A DNA stretch of 21,651 nt from Clostridiales bacterium UBA3953 (GCA_002385415.1 DGDL01000021.1:1-21651), one strand, 5' to 3'; shown: positions 1-8,149, numbered from the stretch's first letter. Program-made: numbers and translations. The notes: generated by a model not told the origin, from the letters alone.

Positions 1-19
1 AGATGTGTATAAGAGACAG
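1..19 (+). other. Nextera/Tn5 mosaic-end adapter remnant
   Basis: Bases 1-19 read AGATGTGTATAAGAGACAG, which is exactly the 19-bp Tn5 mosaic end used in Nextera tagmentation adapters. It is a library artefact rather than genomic sequence, and it marks the true left end of the contig. Genomic sequence should be taken to begin at base 20. Confidence 0.96.
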
Positions 20-58
20 CATCTATACAGGGCATGACCATAATTTCCCCTGAAACCG

Positions 59-94
59 GGAATGGGCAAAGCATTCTACATGCCTGCCCATTCC
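59..94. repeat. 10-bp perfect inverted repeat, possible terminator of the solute-binding protein gene
   Basis: Arms GGAATGGGCA (59-68) and TGCCCATTCC (85-94) are perfect reverse complements with a 16-nt loop. It lies about 40 bp beyond the stop codon of the minus-strand solute-binding protein gene, where a terminator is expected. No T run follows on the minus strand. The plus-strand side is only loosely T-rich (a T5 at about 107-111). It could be a non-canonical terminator of the minus-strand gene or the terminator of a gene to the left of the contig end. Confidence 0.5.
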
Positions 95-136
95 ATTACT
101 TATTCGTTTTTGCGTCAAATAAACGAGTCAGACGGA

Positions 137-1900
137 TTATTCTAAGTCTTCCATTGCCAGAGTTTCGAGAGGCTCGGTCTCCTGATACTTGTGATAATCT
201 TTAAGTTTAGCCTTCTCGAAGTGGTGGTATCCGTAGAATGCCTCCTTGACGCCGGAGAGATCGTCACCGACGAGATATGCATCCTGGTATGCGAATATCG
301 GAACCACAGGCGCGAGTTCGAGCAGCATTTTTTCTGCATCATGGAGTATGGCGGCACGCTTTTCCGCGTCGATTTCCTCAAACGCCTTTTCGATAATTTC
401 GTTATACTCTGGGCTGTTGAATCCCGTCACGCCGGGTGTAAACTCGAAGTTGCCCGACTGCAGGTCAAGAGCGCCGCCCGAGAACTCGAGCGCAAAAGAT
501 GCAAGGTTGCCGAACGGATCGGTCGAGAACATGGAGAGGTCAACTGCTATCACGTCAAAGTCGCTTGCCGCATAGGCATTCTTAAACAGGTCTGCGACCA
601 GATCGTACTCGTTTTCTTTATACTCCTGGAATCCGAGCGTTCTTACGGACACGTTGAAACCGAGCTGTCCCCAAGCCGCAGCGACCATATCGGCCGTGGC
701 AACATCGACTTCGTTGTCGCGAATCGTGATGGTTATGTCACCGCCGCTGACGCCTGCAGACGAAAGCAGCGATTTTGCGGTTGCAATATCCGCGGACGAA
801 GAGATCAGCGAGCCGCCGACATCGCGGAATTGCTTTTTGTTCTTATAAGTAGTTTCAAAAACACCTTTTGTAATCAGGCCCTCCGACGGGGTGGCGAACA
901 CTACTTTGTCGGCTATAGCCTGGCGGTCAATAGCCAGAGAAAGCGCACGCCGCACATCCGGGTTGTCAAACGGAGCCTTTTTGGTGTTGAAAAGATAAAC
1001 GTGCTGGGTAAGCGTGTCTCTCGACTTAACCTGATCTTTATATTCAGCACGCTTTGAGAGCGGCAGCTCACTTATAAACGCGAGCTTGCCTTCTTCAAAT
1101 GCGGCCATTTGCTCGTCTGGCGTCATTGCAAAGTTGATTGCAAGGCGATAGGGTTTTACATACTTGTCCTGTTTATCGTTTACGATGTCGCGATAGTAAT
1201 ATATGTTGCGTTCGAGTATAAGCGTTTTGCCGGGCACGAAAGTACGCACGACAAACGGGCCGTTGCAAACCAGAATCGAGGTGTTGGACGACCAGTCGGT
1301 AGCCTTCGCAACAACGTCCTCTCTTACCGGGTAAAGCATCGGGCTTGCAAGAATTGCAAGGAACGCCTCATAATCTATCTTTCGCTCAAACTGAATCTGT
1401 ATGACCTTGGTATCGGAATCGTACACGCCAAGGTCGTCTATAGACATGTCGCCGGCTTTGACTGCTCTGGCGTTCTTTATTTCCATGAGCATGGCAGCAG
1501 CTTCGCCCCTGAACTCGGGCTCAAGCACGCGCTTGATAGCATAAACAAAATCGGCCGCCTGAACGGAGCGCCCGTCTGACCATGCAGTCTCTTTCAAATA
1601 AATCTCAAGCTCGTACAGTCCGCTTTCGGGGTCTTCTTTGATTTTATAGTCACTGGCAATTCCCGGAACAACTTTGCCGTTTTTATCGAATTTATAGAGC
1701 CCCTCATAAACCATTCCAAGGATTTTTGTCGCCGCGTCGTCAGTATATGCTGTTGCGGGGTCGAAGTCATATATTTCCGTGGTGAGATATACCGGGATTA
1801 CTGCACCTTTGTCGGTGCTTTCCTCATCGGTTTGTGCACAAGAAACAGCACTGGCCGCGATAAGCACAAGACTCAGCAGCAGGCACAGGATCTTCTTCAT
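137..1900 (-). CDS. ABC transporter solute-binding lipoprotein, family 5 (oligopeptide/OppA-like)
   Basis: The 587-aa product is an extracytoplasmic solute-binding lipoprotein of the SBP_bac_5 (OppA/DppA) family, which captures peptides or other solutes for an ABC importer. It begins with a lysine-rich n-region, a hydrophobic stretch and a lipobox (AVSC) with the lipidated cysteine at residue 21. The mature part has the family layout, with YEGLYKFDKNGKVVPGIASD near residues 67-86, then a W-SDG segment, and DVRRALSLAIDRQAIADKV in the middle. The length is normal for the family. The ATG start is supported by AGGAGGAG about 8 bp upstream and a good sigma-A promoter. No permease or ATPase gene for it is present; partners may lie left of the contig end or it may be an orphan. 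The substrate cannot be told from sequence alone. Confidence 0.93.
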   Translation of the reverse strand: MKKILCLLLSLVLIAASAVSCAQTDEESTDKGAVIPVYLTTEIYDFDPATAYTDDAATKILGMVYEGLYKFDKNGKVVPGIASDYKIKEDPESGLYELEIYLKETAWSDGRSVQAADFVYAIKRVLEPEFRGEAAAMLMEIKNARAVKAGDMSIDDLGVYDSDTKVIQIQFERKIDYEAFLAILASPMLYPVREDVVAKATDWSSNTSILVCNGPFVVRTFVPGKTLILERNIYYYRDIVNDKQDKYVKPYRLAINFAMTPDEQMAAFEEGKLAFISELPLSKRAEYKDQVKSRDTLTQHVYLFNTKKAPFDNPDVRRALSLAIDRQAIADKVVFATPSEGLITKGVFETTYKNKKQFRDVGGSLISSSADIATAKSLLSSAGVSGGDITITIRDNEVDVATADMVAAAWGQLGFNVSVRTLGFQEYKENEYDLVADLFKNAYAASDFDVIAVDLSMFSTDPFGNLASFALEFSGGALDLQSGNFEFTPGVTGFNSPEYNEIIEKAFEEIDAEKRAAILHDAEKMLLELAPVVPIFAYQDAYLVGDDLSGVKEAFYGYHHFEKAKLKDYHKYQETEPLETLAMEDLE

Positions 1901-1946
1901 GTGGTTTGCTCCTCCTACTAATAATGCGTGCCGAATTTACCTACAT

Positions 1947-1975
1947 ATTATACCATCAAACATAAATATAATCAA
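1947..1975 (-). promoter_or_regulatory. Sigma-A-type promoter of the solute-binding protein gene
   Basis: On the minus strand a TTGATT -35 (1970-1975) and a TATAAT -10 (1947-1952) are separated by 17 bp. They sit about 47 bp upstream of the ATG at 1900, with AGGAGGAG in between at about 1908-1916. Confidence 0.75.
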
Positions 1976-2092
1976 TGGCAAAAATTACGGAAAATCCGAC
2001 TTTTTTAACATTTAGACATTTGCACAATTTTTTTAAATTATTTTGTGAATAATAAACAAGTGTAGTTATATCAAAAAAATCAAACGATTAGA

Positions 2093-2118
2093 GGCAGACC
2101 GTATATTTTACGGCTGCC
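2093..2118 (+). promoter_or_regulatory. Leader hairpin just upstream of gpr
   Basis: Arms GGCAG-A-CCGTA (2093-2103) and TACGG-CTGCC (2109-2118) form a 10-bp stem with a single bulged A (2098) and a 5-nt loop. The stem ends one base before the weak ribosome binding site GGGG (2119-2122), 16 bp before the gpr ATG. There is no T run on either strand, so it does not look like a terminator. An effect on ribosome access or mRNA stability is possible but inferred. Confidence 0.55.
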
Positions 2119-2134
2119 GGGGTAAATTATATAT

Positions 2135-3040
2135 ATGAAAAATGCTAAAAAATACATCAGAACCGACCTTGCGGCGGAGAGCATGCCGCCGCTTGAGACG
2201 CTCGAGGATGCGAATATCGCCGGAGATTCCGGCATATTGTATAACGAAGAAACGATTGGCGGCTTCAAGGTTGAAACGCTTAAAGTCATAAACGAGCGCG
2301 GCGAAGCCGTCACCGGCCGCCCCGTCGGAACCTATGTCACGATAAGCGTCGGTAAGCTGTGGATTGCCGCCGACGAGCAAATCGAGGCGGCTATCGATAT
2401 CATAGCCGATACGCTTCGCGAGATGGCAGAGCAGCTTGCTCCCGGCGGCGGGGGTGTGCTTGTATGCGGGCTTGGCAACCGAGATATTACCTCCGACGCG
2501 ATCGGCCCGCTCGCTGTCCGGGAAATCACCGTCACGCGCCATATAAAGGGCAGCGACACAAGGCTTTTCGAGCTGCTCGGAGCGCGTGAAATCTCGGCAA
2601 TAGCGCCCGGCGTTGTGGGTCAAACGGGAATAGAGACGCTTGAACTTGTGCGCGGCGCGGTTGAAAATTCGGGGCCGTCGCTGCTTGTGGTAATCGACGC
2701 GCTTGCGGCACGCTCGACAGACAGGCTGGCAGCGACGATACAGCTTTGTGACACCGGGATTTCGCCCGGCTCGGGCATCGGCGGCTCACGCAAAGCCATT
2801 AATGCCGAGCAGCTTGGCATACCTGTTATCGCGATTGGCGTGCCGACTATTGTCGACTCGTCAACGCTCGTATGCGACGCGCTTGAGAAAGCGGGCTTTG
2901 ACGATATACCGCAGTCGCTTGAAGAGGTACTCGAAAACGGACGCTCTTTCTTTGTCTCGCGCGGTGACAGCGACATTTCGGTGCAGGCCCTCTCGTCGGT
3001 TATAGCGTCTGCGATAAACACCGCATTTCTCGGCAATTAA
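2135..3040 (+). CDS. gpr: GPR germination protease (SASP-degrading endopeptidase)
   Basis: The 301-aa product is the spore protease that degrades small acid-soluble spore proteins early in germination, an atypical aspartic peptidase (family A25) made as a zymogen in the forespore. Family marks are the N-terminal YIRTDLA (residues 7-13, near the usual propeptide cleavage zone), GLGNRDITSDAIGP (112-125), VVIDALAARSTDRLAATIQL (185-204), then the DTGISPGSGIGG and GVPTIVDSS segments. It is shorter than the roughly 370-aa Bacillus enzyme, mostly through a short N-terminus and C-terminus. The chosen ATG fits the family N-terminus, although the upstream GGGG is a poor ribosome binding site at 12-bp spacing. 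It leads the gpr-spoIIP cluster, an order conserved in spore formers. A sigma-G promoter is expected, but I could not identify a convincing one. Confidence 0.96.
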   Translation: MKNAKKYIRTDLAAESMPPLETLEDANIAGDSGILYNEETIGGFKVETLKVINERGEAVTGRPVGTYVTISVGKLWIAADEQIEAAIDIIADTLREMAEQLAPGGGGVLVCGLGNRDITSDAIGPLAVREITVTRHIKGSDTRLFELLGAREISAIAPGVVGQTGIETLELVRGAVENSGPSLLVVIDALAARSTDRLAATIQLCDTGISPGSGIGGSRKAINAEQLGIPVIAIGVPTIVDSSTLVCDALEKAGFDDIPQSLEEVLENGRSFFVSRGDSDISVQALSSVIASAINTAFLGN

Positions 3041-3108
3041 GCCAGCCGGCGCGGCACAAAGCACGATTCTGTAAATTCGATTTTTCCGGCGGGTTCGGAG
3101 GTGTTTTT

Positions 3109-4188
3109 GTGGGCAGATACAAAATGCTGGAGAAGCTTTACAGCGCATGCGCCATAATCTCCTGCGCCGTGCTGCTTGCGGCATCACTTTTTGTTTCGGC
3201 GGCGGCGCGGCTTGGATTTGTCGCGCTGCCCGTCGACGGCGGTATTTCAGGGTCGGGCGAAACGGAGCTTCAAAACATCGAAACACCCGAAAAGTCCGAT
3301 TGGCTGACCGAGATTATAGACGCCCCCGGCGAAGCGTATGCACTTGAATATTACGACCTGCAATTTTACACAGAGGAAGGCGAAATACCTCCAGAAGGCG
3401 AATACAAAATCGTGGCAAGAGACCTTGCGGCAAAATCTATCTACGAGTATTACAACGAAACGCCATATAATCCCGACATTGACGTACTGCTCGCCGAGTA
3501 CAATTTCGACAGCAAACCCGCAGCCGTATATAAGCCGCTTTCGGTCACTCCCGAACCTCTTGTGCTGATTATACATACGCACGGGACAGAGGGCTACGCA
3601 CAACTCGGCGCGACCTCCTACTCATCCGATAACCTGCCCCGCTCCACAAATACATCGCAGAATATTGTGGCTGTCGGCCGCGCCATGCGAGACGAGTTAT
3701 TAAAGCATGGAATCCCCGCAATCCACTGCGAAACCATGCATGATCTCGTATCGTACGCAGACTCCTATAAAAACTCGCTCGCCACGGTGAAAGCCTATCT
3801 AAAAAAATACCCGTCGATAAAGTACATATTCGATGTTCACCGCGACGCGCTTATCTCAACCGGCACAATAACAAAGTGCGTTTACGAGCAAAACGGCACA
3901 TCTGTTGCACAGGTTATGTTCGTGGTCGGAACCGACGCTGGCGGCGCCGATTATCCGCACTGGCAGGACAATTTGGCGTTTGCACTCGCCGCACAGTCGC
4001 TTGCGGCAGAGCGCTTTCCCGGCATGATGCGTCCTGTCAGCCTCAGGCGGGCATCCTTTAACGCGCAGTACGGCTATCGAAACCTTTTAATCGAGGTCGG
4101 AACCTGCGCCAATACTTTAGCCGAAGCGAAAGCCGCAGGCGTCCAAATCGCGTCGGTGCTGTCCGAACTCATCGCTCGCGGGTATTAA
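3109..4188 (+). CDS. spoIIP: SpoIIP, stage II sporulation protein P (engulfment peptidoglycan hydrolase)
   Basis: The 359-aa product matches SpoIIP, the amidase/endopeptidase that works with SpoIID and SpoIIM to thin septal peptidoglycan and drive engulfment of the forespore. A membrane anchor spans about residues 13-35, followed by a low-complexity linker and the catalytic domain from about residue 150. Visible motifs include LIIHTHGTEGY (153-163, with His156, His158 and Glu161), FDVHRDAL (241-248) and the C-terminal LLIEVGTCANTLAEA. These are the histidine/glutamate positions typical of the zinc-dependent SpoIIP domain. The start is GTG at 3109, fixed by GGAGGT at 3097-3102 with 6-bp spacing. 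It lies 68 bp after gpr and 39 bp before the small membrane protein gene, consistent with one transcript. Length is normal for clostridial SpoIIP. Confidence 0.96.
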   Translation: MGRYKMLEKLYSACAIISCAVLLAASLFVSAAARLGFVALPVDGGISGSGETELQNIETPEKSDWLTEIIDAPGEAYALEYYDLQFYTEEGEIPPEGEYKIVARDLAAKSIYEYYNETPYNPDIDVLLAEYNFDSKPAAVYKPLSVTPEPLVLIIHTHGTEGYAQLGATSYSSDNLPRSTNTSQNIVAVGRAMRDELLKHGIPAIHCETMHDLVSYADSYKNSLATVKAYLKKYPSIKYIFDVHRDALISTGTITKCVYEQNGTSVAQVMFVVGTDAGGADYPHWQDNLAFALAAQSLAAERFPGMMRPVSLRRASFNAQYGYRNLLIEVGTCANTLAEAKAAGVQIASVLSELIARGY

Positions 4189-4227
4189 CATCGCAAGGAT
4201 ATGACATAAAAAAGCGGGATGGTTTAA

Positions 4228-4545
4228 ATGATAAGGTATCTGCTGAAATGTGCGCTTCAATTTACGATTTGCGCCGCCATCATCTGCGGAGCGGCGGCGG
4301 CATTCGGAATCGAATACAGGATTATAGCGGGCGAGGACGAGAAGGTAGTCAGCTATGAAAAGATAAACGACAGCGAAGGCAGGCTGACTTTGGGCAAATA
4401 TGCCTTTACGCTTGACCTCGAATTAATCGACGGCGCAAAGGACAAACTTACCGATTACATGAACAGCGCCGTGTCTTACCTTCCCGAGCTTGCGCTTAAA
4501 ACCGGCATCGGCATACGCGACATTGTATCGCGCCTCGGCGACTGA
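4228..4545 (+). CDS. Small membrane-anchored protein of unknown function, in the gpr-spoIIP cluster
   Basis: I do not recognise this 105-aa protein. It has one hydrophobic segment at about residues 5-26 (rich in Ala, Ile and Cys) and then about 80 polar residues predicted to be exported. The tail contains a charged EDEKVVSYEKINDSEGRL stretch and ends in a helix-like IGIRDIVSRLGD. It follows spoIIP by 39 bp on the same strand and is followed by a strong terminator, so it is probably the last gene of the cluster. The ribosome binding site is weak (GGGATGG at about 4218-4224). Codon use resembles its neighbours, and the frame stays open until 19 nt into the DNA before the terminator. Context suggests a sporulation-linked role, but nothing in the sequence proves this. 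Confidence 0.75.
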   Translation: MIRYLLKCALQFTICAAIICGAAAAFGIEYRIIAGEDEKVVSYEKINDSEGRLTLGKYAFTLDLELIDGAKDKLTDYMNSAVSYLPELALKTGIGIRDIVSRLGD

Positions 4546-4584
4546 CTATGGGTCGATACCGCTAAAAACCGAATATATTAAGTA

Positions 4585-4617
4585 CGCGCGCCCCGGCGAA
4601 AGGGCGCGCGTTTCTTT
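4585..4617 (+). terminator. Rho-independent terminator closing the gpr-spoIIP cluster
   Basis: A perfect 9-bp GC stem, CGCGCGCCC (4585-4593) with GGGCGCGCG (4602-4610), has an 8-nt loop and is followed by TTTCTTT. It lies 39 bp after the stop codon of the 105-aa gene. Confidence 0.9.
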
Positions 4618-4723
4618 ATGCAATCGCTTGGGTTTCGACAGTTTGTGCGTGTCCGGTCTGCGAGATGAGGGATGATGGAATACTGGACACCGGTTAAACG
4701 CCGTGCCGACCAACCTTCGCCGG

Positions 4724-4888
4724 TTATTCGGCGGCTTCGGCTTCGGTCTCCTCCGCTCCGACTTCTGCGCCTACCGTTTCCTCGGCTGTAGTGTCTTCGC
4801 CGTTATCTTCGTCTTTCGGCTCACATGCGGTCAAAGCAAGCAGGGCCATCATAAGCGCCAGCAGAAGTGCAATAAGTTTTTTTGACAT
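4724..4888 (-). CDS. 54-aa acidic lipoprotein of unknown function
   Basis: The preferred start is the ATG at 4888, because AGGGAG (4897-4902) lies 8 bp upstream; the frame is open to an earlier ATG at 4909, which lacks a ribosome binding site. The product is MSKKLIALLLALMMALLALTAC (split here: MSKK basic n-region, hydrophobic core, LTAC lipobox) with Cys22 as the lipidated residue. The remaining 32 residues are almost all Glu, Asp, Ala, Gly and Thr, with no recognisable fold. It would be a lipid-anchored, disordered, strongly negative peptide on the outer face of the membrane. Very short lipoproteins of this shape occur in gut Clostridia, but their role is unknown to me. It sits alone between the sporulation cluster (convergent) and the mannosidase gene. 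The signal peptide and ribosome binding site make it a real gene. Confidence 0.72.
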   Translation of the reverse strand: MSKKLIALLLALMMALLALTACEPKDEDNGEDTTAEETVGAEVGAEETEAEAAE

Positions 4889-4901
4889 GGAATATACTCC
4901 C

Positions 4902-5006
4902 TTCATCATTTGTTAACTTATGCCATTTGTATTATATACAATAGCAATTGGCATGTGTTTACATTATTGTAAATCTTGCATAAACGCATTATTGTCAAAT
5001 GATGAA
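4902..5006. repeat. Stack of inverted repeats upstream of the small lipoprotein gene
   Basis: Three inverted repeats lie in 105 bp. The outer pair is perfect over 11 bp: TTCATCATTTG (4902-4912) and CAAATGATGAA (4996-5006). Inside it, TGCCATTTG (4921-4929) matches CAATTGGCA (4945-4953) at 8 of 9 positions and itself encloses TTGTAT/ATACAA (4927-4932, 4936-4941). A third, TTTACA-TTAT-TGTAAA, occupies 4958-4973. In RNA read towards the lipoprotein gene, the outer stem would end exactly at the AGGGAG ribosome binding site. Alternatively the repeats are protein operators. Confidence 0.7.
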
Positions 5007-5038
5007 CAAAGTATTTCCTTATTTTTCCTATGCGAGTA

Positions 5039-8000
5039 CTAATATTTTACAACAAAGGTTTTGATCTCGAACGGACGGAATTCGGTCTTAAGCGTGCCGT
5101 CTTGGAGAGGCAGCTCGTCGCCCAAATCCTCGAGCATGTTGGCGGCGTAAACCGCTTTTGCCCTGCTCGGGAACTTGATGTCGCAGACAGTTTTGTTGCG
5201 CTCGCACTCGTAAAGGCGAATCACATAGGCATTTTCGATAAGCTCGGCGGGCTTGACTGCCTCGACTATCACGTTGGGAGCCGACACAAGCACGGGAGCC
5301 TCGTATCCTGCCTTCAGGCTGCCTTTTGCGACAAACACCGGCACGTTGAGCATATATGCTTCGCGCACAACGGTTTCAGCCGAAAATGCGCCTTCATGCG
5401 GCAACAGCGAGTATGTCATCTCATGCAGGCCGGCATCGCCGGTGGTATCCGGACGGGTGCCGCTCTTGAGCAGGGACAGGCGCATGTCCGATTCGAAACA
5501 GGAAATACCGTATTTGCAGTCGTTGAGCAGCGCAACGCCGAAACGGGATTCGGAAAGGTCGCTCCACTTGTGGTTGCAAACCTCAAACTTTGCAGCCTCA
5601 AACTCGTTGTTGGAGGTTGTGGGACGGTCAAAGTGCCCGAACTGGATTTCGTTCTTTATGACCTGCGAATATACGTCCACATCAAAGCCGACTTTGAGCA
5701 GCTGGTGCTTTTCGTTCCAATCGACTGCCGTGTGGAAATCGACGCGCGGCGAGGTCGCCGAAAAGATTATATCCTGAACGAGGCTGGTTTTTTCGGTAAG
5801 CTGCACTTTCTGGCGCACTCTGAACTCTGCCGGGCCGTCAGCGGCGACTTCACGCGAAACGAGCTTGCCGGTCGGCTTCATCTTGAACTTCTGGTCATAG
5901 TCGATGTTCCAGTTGTCCCAGGACTGGGGCACGTCTTCGCCCATCCAGAAGGTTCCGAGCGGCTCGGAGCCGGGTCTGCGCACTTCTCTGCCCGTCTTTT
6001 TGTCGACAAGCGATTCAATACCGTAACCTTCGCCGAATTTGACGACGAGATGCGGTGTCTCGAGCGTCGTACCGTCAAACTTAAACGGCGACTCGCAGCC
6101 TTCGCACGCAGCATCGGTCACTGCCAGCGTCTTTGCGCCGAACGCATCAAGCTCGACGCCGCCGACAACCGCTATATTGCGGCCCATGATGTCGGTAACT
6201 TTCTGTACTTTCGCGCCCTCGAGGCAGCCCTCGAAGTTTTCAATATAAATATTGTCGTTTCGCTTGAAGGAAAGCGTGTTAAAGAATGTTACGGATTTGT
6301 CGCACTGCTCGGTCAGCTCGGCGGCATACTCGTTTGAGATGGTCTTAAGGTCATATATAAGCTTGTCCATCTCACGTTTGGTCTGTTCATTGACTTCGTT
6401 TATCGACGTACCGGGGAGTATGTCGTGGAACTGGTTTATAAGCAGCACTTCCAGCAGCTCGTCCGAGCGCTCATGCTTGGGCTTGCCGGCTGCCACGCCG
6501 AGGAACTCCATATCGCGCAGCGCAAACTCGGCTTTGCGGTTGTCGCGCTTGACATTGTGTATCGAGGTCAGCGTGCCGCGGTGGGTTTCAAGATAAAGCT
6601 CGCCGGAGTAAACGGGCAGATTCACCGCATTCTTTTCGATGTCTTGCATGAACTCGCTTATGGTGCAGTAGTACTGCTCCGGAATGCCCGCAAGGCCGGC
6701 TGCACGTCTGTGGTCCTCAAGCATGCCGTAGGTCGGCCCGCCGCCGCCGTCGCCGAAACCGAATGCAACAAGCCTGCCGTCAAAGACTTCCTTGCGCTTG
6801 ATGTCGTTTACGGCCTCGACGGTCGTTTTGACGTCCGGGAAGCAATGCATGCGGTTGAAGTGGGTGAGCACTTCGGTGCCGTCAATGCCTCTCCAGATAA
6901 AGGTGTCGTACGGGAACTCGGTCAGGTCGCCCCACGCGATTTTCTGGGTGTAGAAATATTTGACGTTGCACTGCTTCATTATCTGCGGTATCGCAGCATT
7001 GTAGCCGAAGGTGTCGGGCAGCCAGAAAGAGTCTGCTTCATAGCCCAGATACTTGCGGGTATAAAGCTGTCCGTGCAAAAACTGGCGAACCATTGACTCG
7101 CCTGAGGTTATATTGCAGTCGCACTCGACCCAAACGCCGCCGTTAGGCTCATATCTGCCGGCTGCGGTCTGTTTCTTGATTTCCTCAAAAATATCGGGAT
7201 AGTAGCGGCGCATCCAGTCAAGATGCAGCACCGACGGCTGGACGAATTTGTATTCGGGATACTGCTTCATCAAACTGAGCGCGTTTGAATAGGTGCGCGC
7301 GCATTTGCGGATAGTCTCGCTGACCGGCCAAAGCCATGCGGTGTCCATGTGCGAGTGCCCAATGACGCCGACTATGCCGCGCTGTCCGTCCGAGCCGCGA
7401 ATCGAGAGAACCTCTGCCAAAATCTCGCGCGCCTTGACGATGCCCTCGCGCCAAACCTCTTCGGGTACATCAGCCGGATACTGTACGAATACCGGGAACA
7501 TGCGCTCGAGCGCGTTTCGCGCCTTGCTGCGCATAAAGTTGTTTTCGGGCAGCACCTCGGCAAGCTGCATAACGGCTTTAAGGTCGAAAAGGAAGTCCTT
7601 TACGGTCTCGTCCATTATGCAGATGTCTATGCCCTCATAGTTGCGCATAAACTCCTCGTCGGTGCGCTCGTTGCCCCGGCGTCCATAGCGCTCAAACGGC
7701 TGTGTGCCTGCACAAAAGTGGTCCGCATAGCACTCGAACGCAAGCTTATAGGTTGTCCCGGGCACGGCATTATCGCAGATAAGCTGTGCGGAGTGCATGC
7801 CGCCGAAAAAGTCGTTTTTGCTGTTGAATATGCCGGCGGGTTTGCCGTCAATAAAGAACAGGATTTCCACCGCGCCGGTTTTGGGAACGGCATAGAGCTT
7901 TTTGCCCGCCGCTTCTTCGGGCACGGTGACATCGCCGACAACCCAAAGATTCTTCCATTCGCCGCCCCAGCGGAAACCGCCTTCGAATGCGGTCAGCCCG

Positions 8001-8149
8001 GTTTCGGGAACAGTGCGAAGATGCTCGGTTGTCTCAAGCTTTGCGGTATTTTTAAGCTCGCCCGCTTTTTTGAATATAAAGCGTTCGTATACGCGGGCGG
8101 AAGTTTTAATCTTGTCGCGCAAAGAGTGGCTGTAATGGTTGTATACCAT
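5039..8149 (-). CDS. Alpha-mannosidase, glycoside hydrolase family 38
   Basis: The 1036-aa product belongs to GH38, zinc-dependent retaining alpha-mannosidases that release mannose from N-glycan-type or other alpha-mannosides. GHSHMDTAWLWP (from residue 264) carries the zinc-binding His and Asp; SFWLPDTFGYN has the catalytic nucleophile Asp at residue 379; a further zinc-ligand motif QFHDILPGTSINE lies in the middle. A long beta-rich C-terminal half follows, as in family members of about 1000 aa. The N-terminus lacks a signal peptide, so a cytosolic enzyme is expected. The ATG at 8149 is chosen because AGGAGG lies 6 bp upstream; an in-frame ATG 7 codons earlier lacks one. It starts 36 bp after pepD on the same strand, so both are probably expressed from the pepD promoter. 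The exact linkage specificity cannot be read from sequence. Confidence 0.95.
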   Translation of the reverse strand: MVYNHYSHSLRDKIKTSARVYERFIFKKAGELKNTAKLETTEHLRTVPETGLTAFEGGFRWGGEWKNLWVVGDVTVPEEAAGKKLYAVPKTGAVEILFFIDGKPAGIFNSKNDFFGGMHSAQLICDNAVPGTTYKLAFECYADHFCAGTQPFERYGRRGNERTDEEFMRNYEGIDICIMDETVKDFLFDLKAVMQLAEVLPENNFMRSKARNALERMFPVFVQYPADVPEEVWREGIVKAREILAEVLSIRGSDGQRGIVGVIGHSHMDTAWLWPVSETIRKCARTYSNALSLMKQYPEYKFVQPSVLHLDWMRRYYPDIFEEIKKQTAAGRYEPNGGVWVECDCNITSGESMVRQFLHGQLYTRKYLGYEADSFWLPDTFGYNAAIPQIMKQCNVKYFYTQKIAWGDLTEFPYDTFIWRGIDGTEVLTHFNRMHCFPDVKTTVEAVNDIKRKEVFDGRLVAFGFGDGGGGPTYGMLEDHRRAAGLAGIPEQYYCTISEFMQDIEKNAVNLPVYSGELYLETHRGTLTSIHNVKRDNRKAEFALRDMEFLGVAAGKPKHERSDELLEVLLINQFHDILPGTSINEVNEQTKREMDKLIYDLKTISNEYAAELTEQCDKSVTFFNTLSFKRNDNIYIENFEGCLEGAKVQKVTDIMGRNIAVVGGVELDAFGAKTLAVTDAACEGCESPFKFDGTTLETPHLVVKFGEGYGIESLVDKKTGREVRRPGSEPLGTFWMGEDVPQSWDNWNIDYDQKFKMKPTGKLVSREVAADGPAEFRVRQKVQLTEKTSLVQDIIFSATSPRVDFHTAVDWNEKHQLLKVGFDVDVYSQVIKNEIQFGHFDRPTTSNNEFEAAKFEVCNHKWSDLSESRFGVALLNDCKYGISCFESDMRLSLLKSGTRPDTTGDAGLHEMTYSLLPHEGAFSAETVVREAYMLNVPVFVAKGSLKAGYEAPVLVSAPNVIVEAVKPAELIENAYVIRLYECERNKTVCDIKFPSRAKAVYAANMLEDLGDELPLQDGTLKTEFRPFEIKTFVVKY

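Noticed and set aside
191..1057. 288-aa plus-strand open frame opposite the solute-binding protein gene
   Set aside because: Antisense shadow of a clear lipoprotein gene; the translation has no domain-like pattern and no ribosome binding site.
2041..2080. TGAATA at 2046-2051 as a possible sigma-G -35 box for gpr
   Set aside because: No CATxxTA-like -10 box at the right spacing, so the promoter was not called.
5030..6337. 435-aa plus-strand open frame opposite the mannosidase gene
   Set aside because: Long only because of the codon use of the GH38 gene on the other strand; no recognisable motifs, and its start lies in the AT-rich spacer without a ribosome binding site.
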